Shown here in pieces: positions 50,746 to 62,509 of a DNA stretch of 64,000 nt. Positions within the stretch are counted from its first letter, which is position 1; each line of letters opens with the position of its first letter. The translations under genes were made by a program, and so were the position numbers. Source of the DNA: Excoecaria cochinchinensis (Eukaryota > Streptophyta > Magnoliopsida > Malpighiales > Euphorbiaceae); the NCBI GenBank assembly GCA_947683425.1, contig CANTUQ010000073.1, forward strand, positions 12,855,501 to 12,919,500, written 5' to 3'. The notes beneath the pieces are model-generated. The model worked only from the letters and a program-made list of their open reading frames with translations, was not told the DNA's origin and did not search any database.

Positions 50746-51447
50746 TATGAGCCGCGCTGAACCCCGGTGCGCCCTGCGAACCCGCTTTTAGTGCTTTCGG
50801 GAGAGGTTCATAAAGAACTTGTAAGAAATTACAAGTGCGTCCGTTTTGGTCAACAAGGAGGTTTCTTGGAGTTGCCACCAAATAGAACATTGGGAATGGT
50901 CGTCTAGCCTCAGTGAGCCTAAGACAGCACTGCTATGTCCATTTTGGGCAAGCCAGAGGTGTCTTGGAAGCCCCACCCTAATAGAACATTAGGATGGCCC
51001 TCTCGCCTCGCACTTGGGCAAGCCAGAAGTGTCTTGGAGGCCCCACCCTAATAGAACATTAGGATGGCCCTCTCGCCTTGTGGAGCCTAGGACTATGCAA
51101 GTTGAGCCTTTTTTCGGGACACAAGAGGTATCTTGGAGGCCCTACCCTAATAGAACATTGAGGTGGCCCTCTCGCCTCGCTGAGCCCAAAGACCAGAGAA
51201 GGTTCGAGACTTTCCATTTATTCATATCTTGGTTAAGTTTATAATTGAGTTTTGAATTTAGCGTTTCATCCCATTTCTCATTCAATTCAGTGCAATTTAG
51301 TTAAAGCGCAGGTTATTAATCAAAGAAAAGCAGTAAAAGGAGTATAATTAAAATAAATCATATGAAAATAATTTACAACAAAAACTAGGGGCAAAATACA
51401 ACCCCCATTGTAAATTGTTCGTGGCTCATACATAAATCGGGATATAC
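50746..51447 (-). repeat. Tat-3 3' LTR, left segment
   Basis: Minus-strand Tat LTR. The plus strand starts near TATGAGCCGCGCTGAACC (exact edge uncertain, 50746-50748) and runs through ACAAGTGCGTCCGTTTTGGTCAACAAGGAGG and ACATTGGGAATGG blocks shared with solo-Tat and Tat-2. It contains a 68-bp near-duplication: GGCAAGCCAGA(G/A)GTGTCTTGG followed by CCCACCCTAATAGAACATTA at 50947 and again at 51015. Tek-2 cuts it at 51447. Total LTR without Tek-2 is about 2450 bp. Confidence 0.85.
51443..51447. repeat. Target-site duplication TATAC of Tek-2, left copy
   Basis: Repeated at 60590-60594 after GGTGTTACA. Confidence 0.95.
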
Positions 51448-54400
51448 TGTAACACCCCAAATCGGGCCTAGTCAGAATCGGCAAGCTAAGTCGGTAAGTG
51501 AAGGGTATTTCGGTAATTTAGGCATGAGTAATATTGATAATAAGGATTTAATTGCTAAGAAATTAATTAAATAAATTAAGTGAAGGAATTATTATGGTGT
51601 GTTTGTAGTGTATGGTAGTAGGATGTTTGTGGGTTAAGAGATTTGATTGTGTGGTCTATGAGCATGGTACCTTGGAGATATTTGCATAAAAGAAATAATT
51701 ATCAAGTGGATTGTGGGTATGGAACTAAAAGGTAGGATATTTATATGAGAAGTGATTTAGTGTGTGCATGTGTATGGTGACTTGAATTGAGAAGTCAAAG
51801 TAAGTAATGTGAACCTATAGGAAGTGGACAAGTGGAATAGGGTAGGTGTGCATTTAGTGTGATTTGGGTTAGGAAAGGAGAAAAGGAGAATTTCTTGTTC
51901 TTGTTCCCGTTGCTCTCTCTTCCTCTTCATTTTCTATTTTTCTTTTCCTCTCCTCCCCGTTTCCTTGCTCCATCCTTTTTATTTTGAGTGAATTAGAAGT
52001 GATTTGGTAGAGCTTGAGAAGTAAGATTGAAAAGGTAAGTTGGAGCTTTAGGGTTCCTACGGTTGGGGTTCTCTTTCTTCTCCTTTTCTTTTGATTTTGT
52101 GTAAGTTAGGGTTTTCAATTAAAAGTAATTTCTGGGTTTTTGGTCTGTGCAAGTTGGTGGTAACAAGAAGAAGATCAAAGGCAAGGAGAAGGTTCAAGAG
52201 TGAAGATTAGCTGGGTTTTGGTCTACAAGAGGTTTGGGAGCTTTGATTTCTTCATTTGTGTTTGGGAGTTGATTCTTTTAATTGAGTTTTAATTGATTTT
52301 TCCCCTAAATTCTTATTGAGTTATGAATATATATCTGTATATGATTTCCAGTAAATTAAGTGTTTAATACGATTCTTATGCATGTAGTTGTTTGGGTAAA
52401 TGTATTGATAATGCATGAAGTGGCTTAAGTTGAAGGTGTGTGAGAATTGAAAATGAAGTGTATGATTGGGTAAACCCTGTTTCGTTCTCATCTGACCCTT
52501 GTACAATGTTTTTGTTATAAGTAGAGTTTTAGAACTCTGAATCATGTGATTCTTGCGCCATTAGAACCAGTACTTCCATATCTTTAAACGTCTTAGAAAT
52601 AGCCGTGGGCAAATTCTTGCTCTAAGACCTTGAATTTTTGATAAAACCGTAGTGTCTCTTTTTGTGTTGGGTTATTTGACCAGTATAGGTTGTGGAATTC
52701 ATATCTAGAGTTATAGATGTCCAATTGACCTGAAACTTGTTCCTTTTGAACGCTAAGACGTAGGGAAACATTTGTTAAGAAGACCACTTTTCCTAAAAAT
52801 GAGGTTTAGAGGTCGGTTTTCGCGATACTAGTTTGTAGTAGAAAGCAATCTGTTAAGGTAGCTGAGGTGAGTCTCTGTCGCGAGCGCGACAAGGGTCGCG
52901 ACCTCGCGATAGGAAATCATATTTTGAGCCTTTTCTTCTCTATTTTTGAGTCTAGGATTGACCCGGATCAATCCCGCACCTTTTCCATCAATTATTATGC
53001 ATGTTTAGGGTAATTAAATGGCTATATAAGTAATGTCATGGGAAAAACTTAGGAGTATGTTTAAGATTGGTGATTTAACTAGTAATTAATCATAGATATA
53101 ATTCCATGAAGGTTTTTTTATGGATGAGGGCTATCATGTGATAGTCTCATGAGTAACCTAAGCATGACGTATCATATGTTTGAATGCATTTAACATGGGT
53201 GCGATTGAGATGAATGAAGAATAATGTTGTTATTATAGTTTGAGTATATGGATATTGTTAGTGGCATGATTTATTTGGATTTCTTAGTATGGATGTCGTG
53301 TTTATGTTGTTAATGATGTGTGACTTGCTGGAGATGATGTAAGAAACCTTTGGATATGTTTCGTGTGTTTGGTAGTGAGTTTGAGGAAGGAAAGATCCTG
53401 TAGAATTCTGCAGATTTTTGGAATCATGACTCTGTCGCGATCGCGACACTGTCGCGAGCGCGACAGAGACTGGTGATCCTGATGCTGTGCCATCGCGAGC
53501 ACGCGACGCTGTCGCGAGCCCGCGATAGTAATAGCTTGTCTGCTCTCTGTCGCGAGCGCGACAACCGTCGCGATCGCGATAGAGCACATTGTTGGCCTGT
53601 GCTATCGCGAGCACGCGACTTGTCGCGACCCCGCGATAGCAATACTTGTCCTCTGTCGCGAGCGCGACAGAGCCGGGCCCTTCTCTCCTTCCCGCGATCG
53701 CGAAGTCCGTCGCGCGTGCGCAGCGAAGAGACTATGGTCTCTGTCGCGAGCGCGACAGATGTGTTGTGCTAAATGAGTTTCTTTTGTGATTTCCATGTTT
53801 GAATTCCGAAACTTGTGATGCCTCTAGGTTTATTCTTAGACTGTTTTATGAAGTATGTTAATATAATTGAATGTATTATGCATATCTATACTGATGATCT
53901 TTCTCTAAGATTATTATATTATGCTTAAGTGTAAATTGTATAATGCATGATTGACCTTATAAATTTATTCATATGTCTCACCTGTTGCTGATTATGTACA
54001 ATGATATAAATTATGTGATTTGAACTATGATTTGTATGATGCATGACCTGCGAGAGTCAGTCTAGTGGATAGTTAGGCATGCCTAATAGAGTCTACGTAT
54101 GTGTAGCTGCAGCGCCCCTTTGAACGATTTGGACCCTGATCAGGTCCCCGAATGGTTCCTCGCGAACCCCTATTATGTGCATGTGTATGGATCTTGTTTA
54201 AGGTCCTGTTCAATAAAATGTTGCCTTCCGACTTGTACCTGTATGGTACATTATATTATGTGTTCGATTCATACCCGTAAGGTACCATTCAGTACTCGTT
54301 ATCCACTATTATGAGTCAGCAGGTGTATGATTTGTTATGTTATATTCGTAAGCATGCGATTCTGATCAGTTATGATTATAGTTATGTGAATTAATAAGTA

Positions 54401-55278
54401 CAGACTTATTAGCTCTCTGGAATACCGTGATTGGAATGCAATATTGTATAGTTACTTGTATTAAAGATTAATGTTGTGCAGCGGAAGTGTGATGGTATTG
54501 TAATTATGTATTTCTGTATGATGTTCTTCCAAAAGCCCGACTTCCCAATGTGCTCGGTAAATGTATGCATATGAGGACCTGTTTTGGTATGATGACACAA
54601 GTATTAGCATATAAATATAATGTTACCGACATGTAATGTATAGGTAAGTGCATGCATGTGAAGTTACGTGTAGCTATGTATGAACCTATTCACATCTTCT
54701 ATGGTGAGGTTTGATTTGATTAGTGTCACACATATAAGTACATGAACATGATTAGAAACATTTGAATGCATAATTGTTATATGTATTTCTCGGTAAGAAC
54801 TAGGTGTGTATGATGTTATGTGTGTTATGCCTTGACGACCATTGTGAATGGCCGTCCATACTTTTATGTTTGTTCTCCCCACTAAGCGTTATCGCTTAGC
54901 ACGGGTTCTTTTCCCCGTGCAGGTGGCAGGTCTGGTTCAGTTCGAGTCGCACATCTGCAGAGTCGGCCACATAGGAGCTAGGAGCTTTGGTTCTTGTCCA
55001 GCTTCTTTATTTTGGATTTTGTAATTCTGTAAAATATGTATATGTAATAATATGTAAAGAGAATGATGTAATATTTCAGGCTCCTATTATATGATTGTAA
55101 ATTTGTATATGTGTATGTTTTCGTTTTAGAATATGTACGTTCAGATTTTGTTCCTTAAAGTTTTAAATTCTTTCGTAATTATATGCTTTGTATCGTTTCT
55201 GTTCGGTAACACACCTACTCGTACGGCTTCCTACTCCCTTGCGGATGGGTTCGCCTACGTATGGGTTGGGGTGTTACA
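51448..55278 (+). repeat. Tek-2 5' LTR
   Basis: 3831 bp. Palindrome words of the TGTCGCG..CGCGACA type at 52872-52912 and 53431-53760. Regions 51900-52200 (T/C-rich then leader-like) and 54900-55278 (AAGCGTTATCGCTTAGC dyad at about 54883) have no ORF of note. Small ORFs rich in Arg-Ala-Arg-Asp in the palindrome clusters are by-products of the repeats on both strands. Confidence 0.95.
53431..53760. repeat. Paired TCGCGA palindrome cluster in Tek-2 5' LTR
   Basis: 16-bp palindromes, mostly in adjacent pairs 1-3 nt apart: TGTCGCGATCGCGACA with TGTCGCGAGCGCGACA at 53433; CATCGCGAGCACGCGA with TGTCGCGAGCCCGCGA at 53491; two more at 53549; two at 53603; one at 53654; a CGCGATCGCG pair at 53692; one at 53742. 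Pair starts are 50-58 bp apart, with unique spacers. Confidence 0.92.
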
Positions 55279-55283
55279 TTTAG

Positions 55284-55296
55284 TGGTATCAGAGCA
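55284..55296 (+). promoter_or_regulatory. Tek-2 primer binding site (initiator Met)
   Basis: TGGTATCAGAGCA lies five bases after the LTR end and is complementary to the 3' end of plant initiator-Met tRNA; the same site as in Tek-1. Confidence 0.95.
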
Positions 55297-55434
55297 TAAG
55301 ATTCTGGTTGCCTTATTTGTTTGAGTATCGGGTCTTTGTATGTTACTTGTTATGTGTCGAGTCTTTGTTTGAGAGTCAGTTTTGTTCATGGCCTAATGCA
55401 GATGTGTTTTGTCCTGTGTGTGTTTAATGGTTAG

Positions 55435-55953
55435 ATGGAGTCTGACCCTAGTGAGAAGGTGGATGAGACGACCGATAGTGTGAACCCAGTTAGTGTTGAT
55501 CAGAATGTTTCCGAGCATCCTCGGGCTAGGGATTCTGGTTCTGTTTCTGATGATAGGGCGTTAGTGCGAGGATTGGTTCGAATTTTGGATAGGTTGACTA
55601 CCCCTCATGTTTCTCAAGATTTCGCTCGGAAGGGACTTCAGAAGAGAAAAATATCGAGTAAAGAGATACCAGCGGGTAAAAAGATTCGAGAAGTTCCGGT
55701 ATGCCAATTCTGTCAGAAGCAACATTGGGGTCTTTGTCGGAGGCTCACTGGAGCTTGTTTCCGATGTGGTAGCAAAGCCCATCAGCTTGCCAATTGTCCG
55801 AAGTCAAGGGAGAATCTAGCTAGGCAAGCTAGGAAGGATATGGAGGAATTGCTTAGAACCACTCGTGGACCAACAAGGCTTGTTGAGCACCGTAGTGTGG
55901 TGACAGAGTCTGTACAACCTTCTGGTAAGTTTTATTTTAAGGTGTTTGAGTAA
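55435..55953 (+). CDS. gag: Tek-2 truncated gag with two zinc knuckles (172 aa)
   Basis: Starts at the first ATG after the PBS. Residues 1-60 are an acidic, Ser/Asp-rich N-terminus and 60-95 a basic linker. CQFCQKQHWGLC (about residue 90) is followed closely by CFRCGSKAHQLANC (CX2CX4HX4C). After that come a basic stretch and the end at FKVFE. The pair of Cys/His motifs separated by RRLTGA is typical of Tekay-type gag. The capsid core that normally lies between the N-terminus and the knuckles (about 200 residues or more) is missing, so it cannot be a normal capsid protein. It may still bind RNA. It is open from start to stop, which may be chance given its youth. Confidence 0.8.
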   Translation: MESDPSEKVDETTDSVNPVSVDQNVSEHPRARDSGSVSDDRALVRGLVRILDRLTTPHVSQDFARKGLQKRKISSKEIPAGKKIREVPVCQFCQKQHWGLCRRLTGACFRCGSKAHQLANCPKSRENLARQARKDMEELLRTTRGPTRLVEHRSVVTESVQPSGKFYFKVFE

Positions 55954-56687
55954 AGTTGTTTTAGTAGTCTGAGGTGGAAGGGTATTTGGATTCCATAAGG
56001 TTTTGGTAGTACTCTATATACCTGTCAGCTATCTCCAGAAAAGTATTTGAATAAAAGCATATTAAATCATGGGGATGGGACTAAATGCATCATTACAGCA
56101 TTACTTGCATTTCCTCAGCATCATTCTGCATACATGAGCCATCACATTTTCATTGCATCATCATCCCTTTGACCATACATGAAAAGCATTTGTACATGTG
56201 TTTTGATTGAGAGAAAGCTGACAGGGTGTACGTGTACTATTTGCTAATAGGAACAAGAGTAGTAGTGGTAAGTATAAGTAAAGTAAGTGGATGGAATTGC
56301 AGACTTCTGTATAAGATGATTAAATAATAAGTACTGTAAGATTTATGTGATGATTTAAAAGTGAAAACCAAATTGTGACTAGTGATGCTAGTAATCTAGG
56401 AGGGAATGTTATAGTCATTTTAATGAAGGAAAGAGTATAGTGAATGTGTGAACGATTCTGTATTTTAAAGGCGAGAAGTGTTATGAGAAAGAAGTTAAGT
56501 GAAAAGGTTGACCTGATAGTGATAGAATGCAAACGATCTGTAACTCAAAATTTGTGGAGATGTTTATTTTAGTGAGAAGGATTTATATTATATGTCCTGA
56601 TACTAGTAAAAACGACTTGGATAGTATAACGTTAGTGTGTGAATGTTAGTAATAAAGATTTTGAAATTAAGAAAATCGGATATAAGT
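55954..56687 (+). other. Tek-2 interior after gag, no pol
   Basis: About 730 bp of AT-rich sequence with no recognisable protease, RT or integrase on either strand. Presumably the remains of the 3' UTR brought next to gag by the pol deletion. Confidence 0.75.
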
Positions 56688-56725
56688 GAATTTCGAGGAC
56701 GAAATTCTTTTGAGGAGGGTAGATT
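56688..56725 (+). promoter_or_regulatory. Tek-2 pre-PPT dyad and polypurine tract
   Basis: GAATTTCGAGGACGAAATTC (56688-56707) is a 7-bp inverted repeat with a 6-nt loop. It is followed by TTTTGAGGAGGGTAGATT and the 3' LTR TGTAACACC. Tek-1 has a dyad in the same place (GAATTTTG...CAAAATTC). Confidence 0.88.
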
Positions 56726-59700
56726 TGTAACACCCCAAATCGGGCCTAGTCAGAATCGGCAAGCTAAGTCGGTAAGTGAAGGGTATTTCGGTAATTTAGG
56801 CATGAGTAATATTGATAATAAGGATTTAATTGCTAAGAAATTAATTAAATAAATTAAGTGAAGGAATTATTATGGTGTGTTTGTAGTGTATGGTAGTAGG
56901 ATGTTTGTGGGTTAAGAGATTTGATTGTGTGGTCTATGAGCATGGTACCTTGGAGATATTTGCATAAAAGAAATAATTATCAAGTGGATTGTGGGTATGG
57001 AACTAAAAGGTAGGATATTTATATGAGAAGTGATTTAGTGTGTGCATGTGTATGGTGACTTGAATTGAGAAGTCAAAGTAAGTAATGTGAACCTATAGGA
57101 AGTGGACAAGTGGAATAGGGTAGGTGTGCATTTAGTGTGATTTGGGTTAGGAAAGGAGAAAAGGAGAATTTCTTGTTCTTGTTCCCGTTGCTCTCTCTTC
57201 CTCTTCATTTTCTATTTTTCTTTTCCTCTCCTCCCCGTTTCTTTGCTCCATCCTTTTTATTTTGAGTGAATTAGAAGTGATTTGGTAGAGCTTGAGAAGT
57301 AAGATTGAAAAGGTAAGTTGGAGCTTTAGGGTTCCTACGGTTGGGGTTCTCTTTCTTCTCCTTTTCTTTTGATTTTGTGTAAGTTAGGGTTTTCAATTAA
57401 AAGTAATTTCTGGGTTTTTGGTCTGTGCAAGTTGGTGGTAACAAGAAGAAGATCAAAGGCAAGGAGAAGGTTCAAGAGTGAAGATTAGCTGGGTTTTGGT
57501 CTACAAGAGGTTTGGGAGCTTTGATTTCTTCATTTGTGTTTGGGAGTTGATTCTTTTAATTGAGTTTTAATTGATTTTTCCCCTAAATTCTTATTGAGTT
57601 ATGAATATATATCTGTATATGATTTCCAGTAAATTAAGTGTTTAATACGATTCTTATGCATGTAGTTGTTTGGGTAAATGTATTGATAATGCATGAAGTG
57701 GCTTAAGTTGAAGGTGTGTGAGAATTGAAAATGAAGTGTATGATTGGGTAAACCCTGTTTCGTTCTCATCTGACCCTTGTACAATGTTTTTGTTATAAGT
57801 AGAGTTTTAGAACTCTGAATCATGTGATTCTTGCGCCATTAGAACCAGTACTTCCATATCTTTAAACGTCTTAGAAATAGACGTGGGCGAATTCTTGCTC
57901 TAAGACCCTTAATTTTTGATAAAACCGTAGTGTCTCTTTTTGTGTCGGGTTATTTGACCAGTATAGGTTGTGGAATTCATATCTGGAGTTATAGATGTCC
58001 AATTGACCTGAAACCTGTTCCTTTTGAAAGCTAAGACGTAGGGGAACATTTGTTAAGAAGACCACTTTTCCTAAAAATGAGGTTTAGAGGTCGGTTTTCG
58101 CGATACTAGTTTGTAGTAGAAAGCAGTCTGTTAAGGTAGCTGAGGCGAGTCTCTGTCGCGAGCGCGACAAGGGTCGCGACCTCGCGACAAGAAATCATAT
58201 TTTGAGCCTTTTCTTCTCTATTTTTGAGTCTAGGATTGACCCGGATCAATCCCGCACCTTTTCCATCAATTATTATGCATATTTAGGGTAATTAAATGGC
58301 TATATAAGTAATGTCATGGGAAAAACTTAGGAGTATGTTTAAGATTGGTGATTTAACTAGTAATTAATCATAGATATAATTCCATGAAGGTTTGTTTATG
58401 GATGAGGGCTATCATGTGATAGTCTCATGAGTAACCTAAGCATGACGTATCATATGTTTGAATGCATTTAACATGGGTGCGATTGAGATGAATGAAGAAT
58501 AATGTTGTTATTATAGTTTGAGTATATGGATATTGTTAGTGGCATGATTTATTTGGATTTCTTAGTATGGATGTCGTGTTTATGTTGTTAATGATGTGTG
58601 ACTTGCTGGAGATGATGTAAGAAACCTTTGGATATGTTTCGTGTGTTTGGTAGTGAGTTTGAGGAAGGAAAGATCCTGTAGAATTCTGCAGATTTTTGGA
58701 ATCATGACTCTGTCGCGATCGCGACACTGTCGCGAGCGTGACAGAGACTGGTGATCCTGATGCTGTGCCATCGCGAGAACGCGACGCTGTCGCGAGCCCG
58801 CGATAGTAATAGCTTGTCTGCTCTCTGTCGCGAGCGCGACAACCGTCGCGATCGCGATAGAGCACATTGTTGGCCTGTGCTATCGCGAGCACGCGACTTG
58901 TCGCGACCCCGCGATAGCAATACTTGTCCTCTGTCGCGATCGCGACAACATCGCGAGCGCGACAGAGCCGGGCCCTTCTCTCCTTCCCGCGATCGCGAAG
59001 TCCGTCGCGCGTGCGCAGCGAAGAGACTATGGTCTCTGTCGCGAGCGCGACAGGCATCGCGAGCGCGACAGATGTGTTGTGCTAAATGAGTTTCTTTTGT
59101 GATTTCCATGTTTGAATTCCGAAACTTGTGATGCCTCTAGGTTTATTCTTAGACTGTTTTATGAAGTATGTTAATATAATTGAATGTATTATGCATATCT
59201 ATACTGATGATCTTTCTCTAAGATTATTATATTATGCTTAAGTGTAAATTGTATAATGCATGATTGACCTTATAAATTTATTCATATGTCTCACCTGTTG
59301 CTGATTATGTACAATGATATAAATTATGTGATTTGAACTATGATTTGTATGATGCATGACCTGCGAGAGTCAGTCTAGTGGATAGTTAGGCATGCCTAAT
59401 AGAGTCTACGTATGTGTAGCTGCAGCGCCCCTTTGAACGATTTGGACCCTGATCAGGTCCCCGAATGGTTCCTCACGAACCCCTATTATGTGTATGTGTA
59501 TGGATCTTGTTTAAGGTCCTGTTCAATGAAATGTTGCCTTCCGACTTGTACCTGTATGGTACATTATATTATGTGTTCGATTCGTACCCGTAAGGTACCA
59601 TTCAGTACTCGTTATCCACTATTATGAGTCAGCAGGTGTATGATTTGTTATGTTATATTCGTAAGCATGCGATTCTGATCAGTTATGATTATAGTTATGT

Positions 59701-60589
59701 GAATTAATAAGTACAGACTTATTAGCTCTCTGGAATACCGTGATTGGAATGCAATATTGTATAGTTACTTGTATTAAAGATTAATGTTGTGCAGCGGAAG
59801 TGTGATGGTATTGTAATTATGTATTTCTGCATGATGTTCTTCCAAAAGCCCGACTTCCCAATGTGCTCGGTAAATGTATGCATATGAGGACCTGTTTTGG
59901 TATGATGACACAAGTATTAGCATATAAATATAATGTTACCGACATGTAATGTATAGGTAAGTGCATGCATGTGAAGTTACGTGTAGCTATGTATGAACCT
60001 ATTCACATCTTCTATGGTGAGGTTTGATTTGATTAGTGTCACACATATAAGTACATGAACATGATTAGAAACATTTGAATGCATAATTGTTATATGTATT
60101 TCTCGGTAAGAACTAGGTGTGTATGATGTTATGTGTGTTATGCCTTGACGACCATTGTGAATGGCCGTCCATACTTTTATGTTTGTTCTCCCCACTAAGC
60201 GTTATCGCTTAGCACGGGTTCTTTTCCCCGTGCAGGTGGCAGGTCTGGTTCAGTTCGAGTCGCACATCTGCAGAGTCGGCCACATAGGAGCTAGGAGCTT
60301 TGGTTCTTGTCCAGCTTCTTTATTTTGGATTTTGTAATTCTGTAAAATATGTATATGTAATAATATGTAAAGAGAATGATGTAATATTTCAGGCTCCTAT
60401 TGTATGATTGTAAATTTGTATATGTGTATGTTTTCGTTTTAGAATATGTACGTTCAGATTTTGTTCCTTAAAGTTTTAAATTCTTTCGTAATTATATGCT
60501 TTGTATCGTTTCTGTCGGTAACACACCTACTCGTACGACTTCCTACTCCCTTGCGGATGGGTTCGCTACGTATGGGTTGGGGTGTTACA
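56726..60589 (+). repeat. Tek-2 3' LTR
   Basis: 3864 bp, near-identical to the 5' LTR. The palindrome cluster (58709-59075) has two units more than the 5' LTR: TCGCGATCGCGACAACA at about 58936 and CAGGCATCGCGAGCGCGA at about 59050. Other differences are single bases, such as CTGTCGGTAAC for CTGTTCGGTAAC and GTTCGCTACG for GTTCGCCTACG near the end. Confidence 0.95.
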
Positions 60590-62339
60590 TATACATTAAG
60601 GATGAGGACATTGGTCCTCGCATACATATTTATTATAAAATAATTTTGAGGCGTTAGTTTTTTGGTAAAAAATAGGACATTGGTCCTCAACTGATTGATG
60701 AAAAATCCCATTTTAATGAATAAAAATATTTAACCATTTTTATATTAGCGGGATAAAAAAATGATATTTACAATAACAACATAAATTAGAAAAGGATAAA
60801 GTCCAGAGAATAAAACCAGGTGAGGATCCTTAGGTCATCGCAGTGGCTTCTATTATAAACAGCTTCAGATTCACCAAGCAAGTCAAATAAAACTCATAAA
60901 ATAAAAGCCACGTTAGTGCAAAATTAGGAGCAGAATAAATAAGAAATTGAATAATAATAATAAAAAAATGTGAGAAATTGCAAGGAAAATCAAAAGAATG
61001 GAAATCAAAAGGTAAAGAAAAAGGGAAATAAATGAGAGAGGAGGCCCAGGGATGGCCAAAGGCGCGCGAGCGATGGGCATCCCTGGGCTGACCGGCGGGC
61101 TAGGATGACATCCATCGACGGCCCATCGTTCACTTGAGAGACGGCCATCTGTGGTTACTTCTACCCGTCGGTCACCCCTGTTCCCAAAAAAAAAGAAAAT
61201 TCAAACTGTTTTGTTGTTTTGATTTGAATAAAATCGGATTTTTATGCAATAAATCACTACAAAGTAAATAAATTCAAAATAATAGATCCAAAATGTTTAC
61301 CCTCAGAATTTTTACTTGTGAAGGTGAACGTCGTGCGATTTCAGTTCCTCGAGTTCTACAAGGATTGGTCCACAATTGCGTGATTTTGAGAAATCTTTGA
61401 TCGCAAAACCCGTATTGTAAAAAAGAGTAAACCAAGAGAAGAAAATTACTTTCTCTTACTCGGTATTTTATAGCACTTTGAATGCTAAAAGCAGCTAAAT
61501 CGACGAAAAAACGAATAAAGGTCGTTCCCTCGAATTAGCTTTGATTTAAAAAATATTTAACAAAAACGCTTTTGGAGAAAATTGAAATCTCGTGAGAAAA
61601 TATTTGAAGCAACTTTTCTGATCCCAAAAAATCCTCTGTAAAAGGAACTTCCTTCCCCTATTTATAGGTTTTGGAAGCTACTTCAAATAAAGTTAAATTT
61701 TAAATTTAAATTGAGGAGAATTTTCCAAATCAAATCAAAACTGAATGATCTTCAGCATATTCCCAAAATCAAATCCAATATTTAAAGATATTTGAAAAGA
61801 TTTTGGAGATTTTTATAAGATTTAAAAGATATTTATCAATCCTTCCCAAAATATGGAGAATCCAGCAGTTTAAACGACCAGATCACCGACCGACGGGCGT
61901 CGTTGGATGAATGATGGCATCGGTTGCGGGGGTACCAGCGGTCATTTGACTGACGAGCCCTACACGTGGCACAAAGATGAGAGACAGCTGTCTCTCACGA
62001 GGAGCGGGCGTCACTCAAGCGAGCGACGGGCGCCGCTTACCCGAGCGATGGGCTCCATCCCAGAGTGACAGCCGGCACTCGTCGCGAGGGACGGGCCTCT
62101 CGCGTGAGCGATGGGCTCTCTCACCACCGATGGGCTTCCCGTCCATGGAATAAATTCCCAATTTCCAAAGTTTGAACTCTCCTTGACTCTCCGAAATCTC
62201 CCGTTTACCCAAAAAACCTTCGATCCTTATAAAACTGGGAGAATGAACACCCATAACTTTCATCCCTTATCCAAAAATTGACGTTAGTCTCTTCATCGAA
62301 TAACTCTGATCTAGACTGCCACAGGACCCGGTGTATACA
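60590..62339 (-). repeat. Tat-3 3' LTR, right segment
   Basis: Continues after TATAC to ...GGACCCGGTGTATACA, the reverse complement of the LTR start TGTATACACCGGGTCC. It has CCAGCGGTC/GACGGGC-type dyad words at 61058-61170 and 61880-62150 (CGACCGACGGGCGTCG, GAGCGATGGGC, CCGACGGGC variants), corresponding to those of solo-Tat. Minus-strand ORF 62015-62263 lies in this cluster and is not supported as a gene. Confidence 0.87.
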
Positions 62340-62358
62340 ATTGCCCCAAATTTTAGGG
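62340..62358 (-). promoter_or_regulatory. Tat-3 polypurine tract
   Basis: The plus strand ATTGCCCCAAATTTTAGGG directly follows the LTR edge. On the minus strand it matches the Tat-2 PPT (AAAATTGGGGGCAAC before the LTR). This fixes the LTR as a 3' LTR and places the Tat-3 interior to the right. Confidence 0.85.
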
Positions 62359-62509
62359 AAACTAGTACACTAGTTTCTAGATGAGCCAAAATTCAGAGGA
62401 GAAAGGAAGAAATGCTTACCTGAGGCGGTCCTTACCTTCTTAGTGTTGCGTAAAAGCAAGTTATTTCACGTCTTCCTCCGGCGATCCTCGTCTCGGCCTG
62501 CTCGGCGTC

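Larger units (their letters stand above)
51448..60589 (+). mobile_element. Tek-2: non-autonomous LTR retrotransposon with 3.83-kb LTRs (Tekay/Del-like, LARD type)
   Basis: LTRs 51448-55278 (3831 bp) and 56726-60589 (3864 bp), TSD TATAC, initiator-Met PBS, 1447-bp interior with a truncated gag and a PPT but no pol. The LTR ends TGTAACACCCC...GGTGTTACA and a zinc-knuckle gag of chromovirus type suggest Tekay/Del. The LTRs are very similar, so the insertion is young. Differences concentrate at 52600-52920 and in the palindrome clusters. Proteins for its movement must have come from elsewhere. Confidence 0.93.

Noticed and set aside
53258..53796. Overlapping ORFs on both strands rich in Arg-Ala-Arg-Asp (also 58536-59109)
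   Set aside because: They arise because palindromic CGCGAC words read openly in several frames on both strands. There is no conserved domain and the frames follow the repeat, not a protein.
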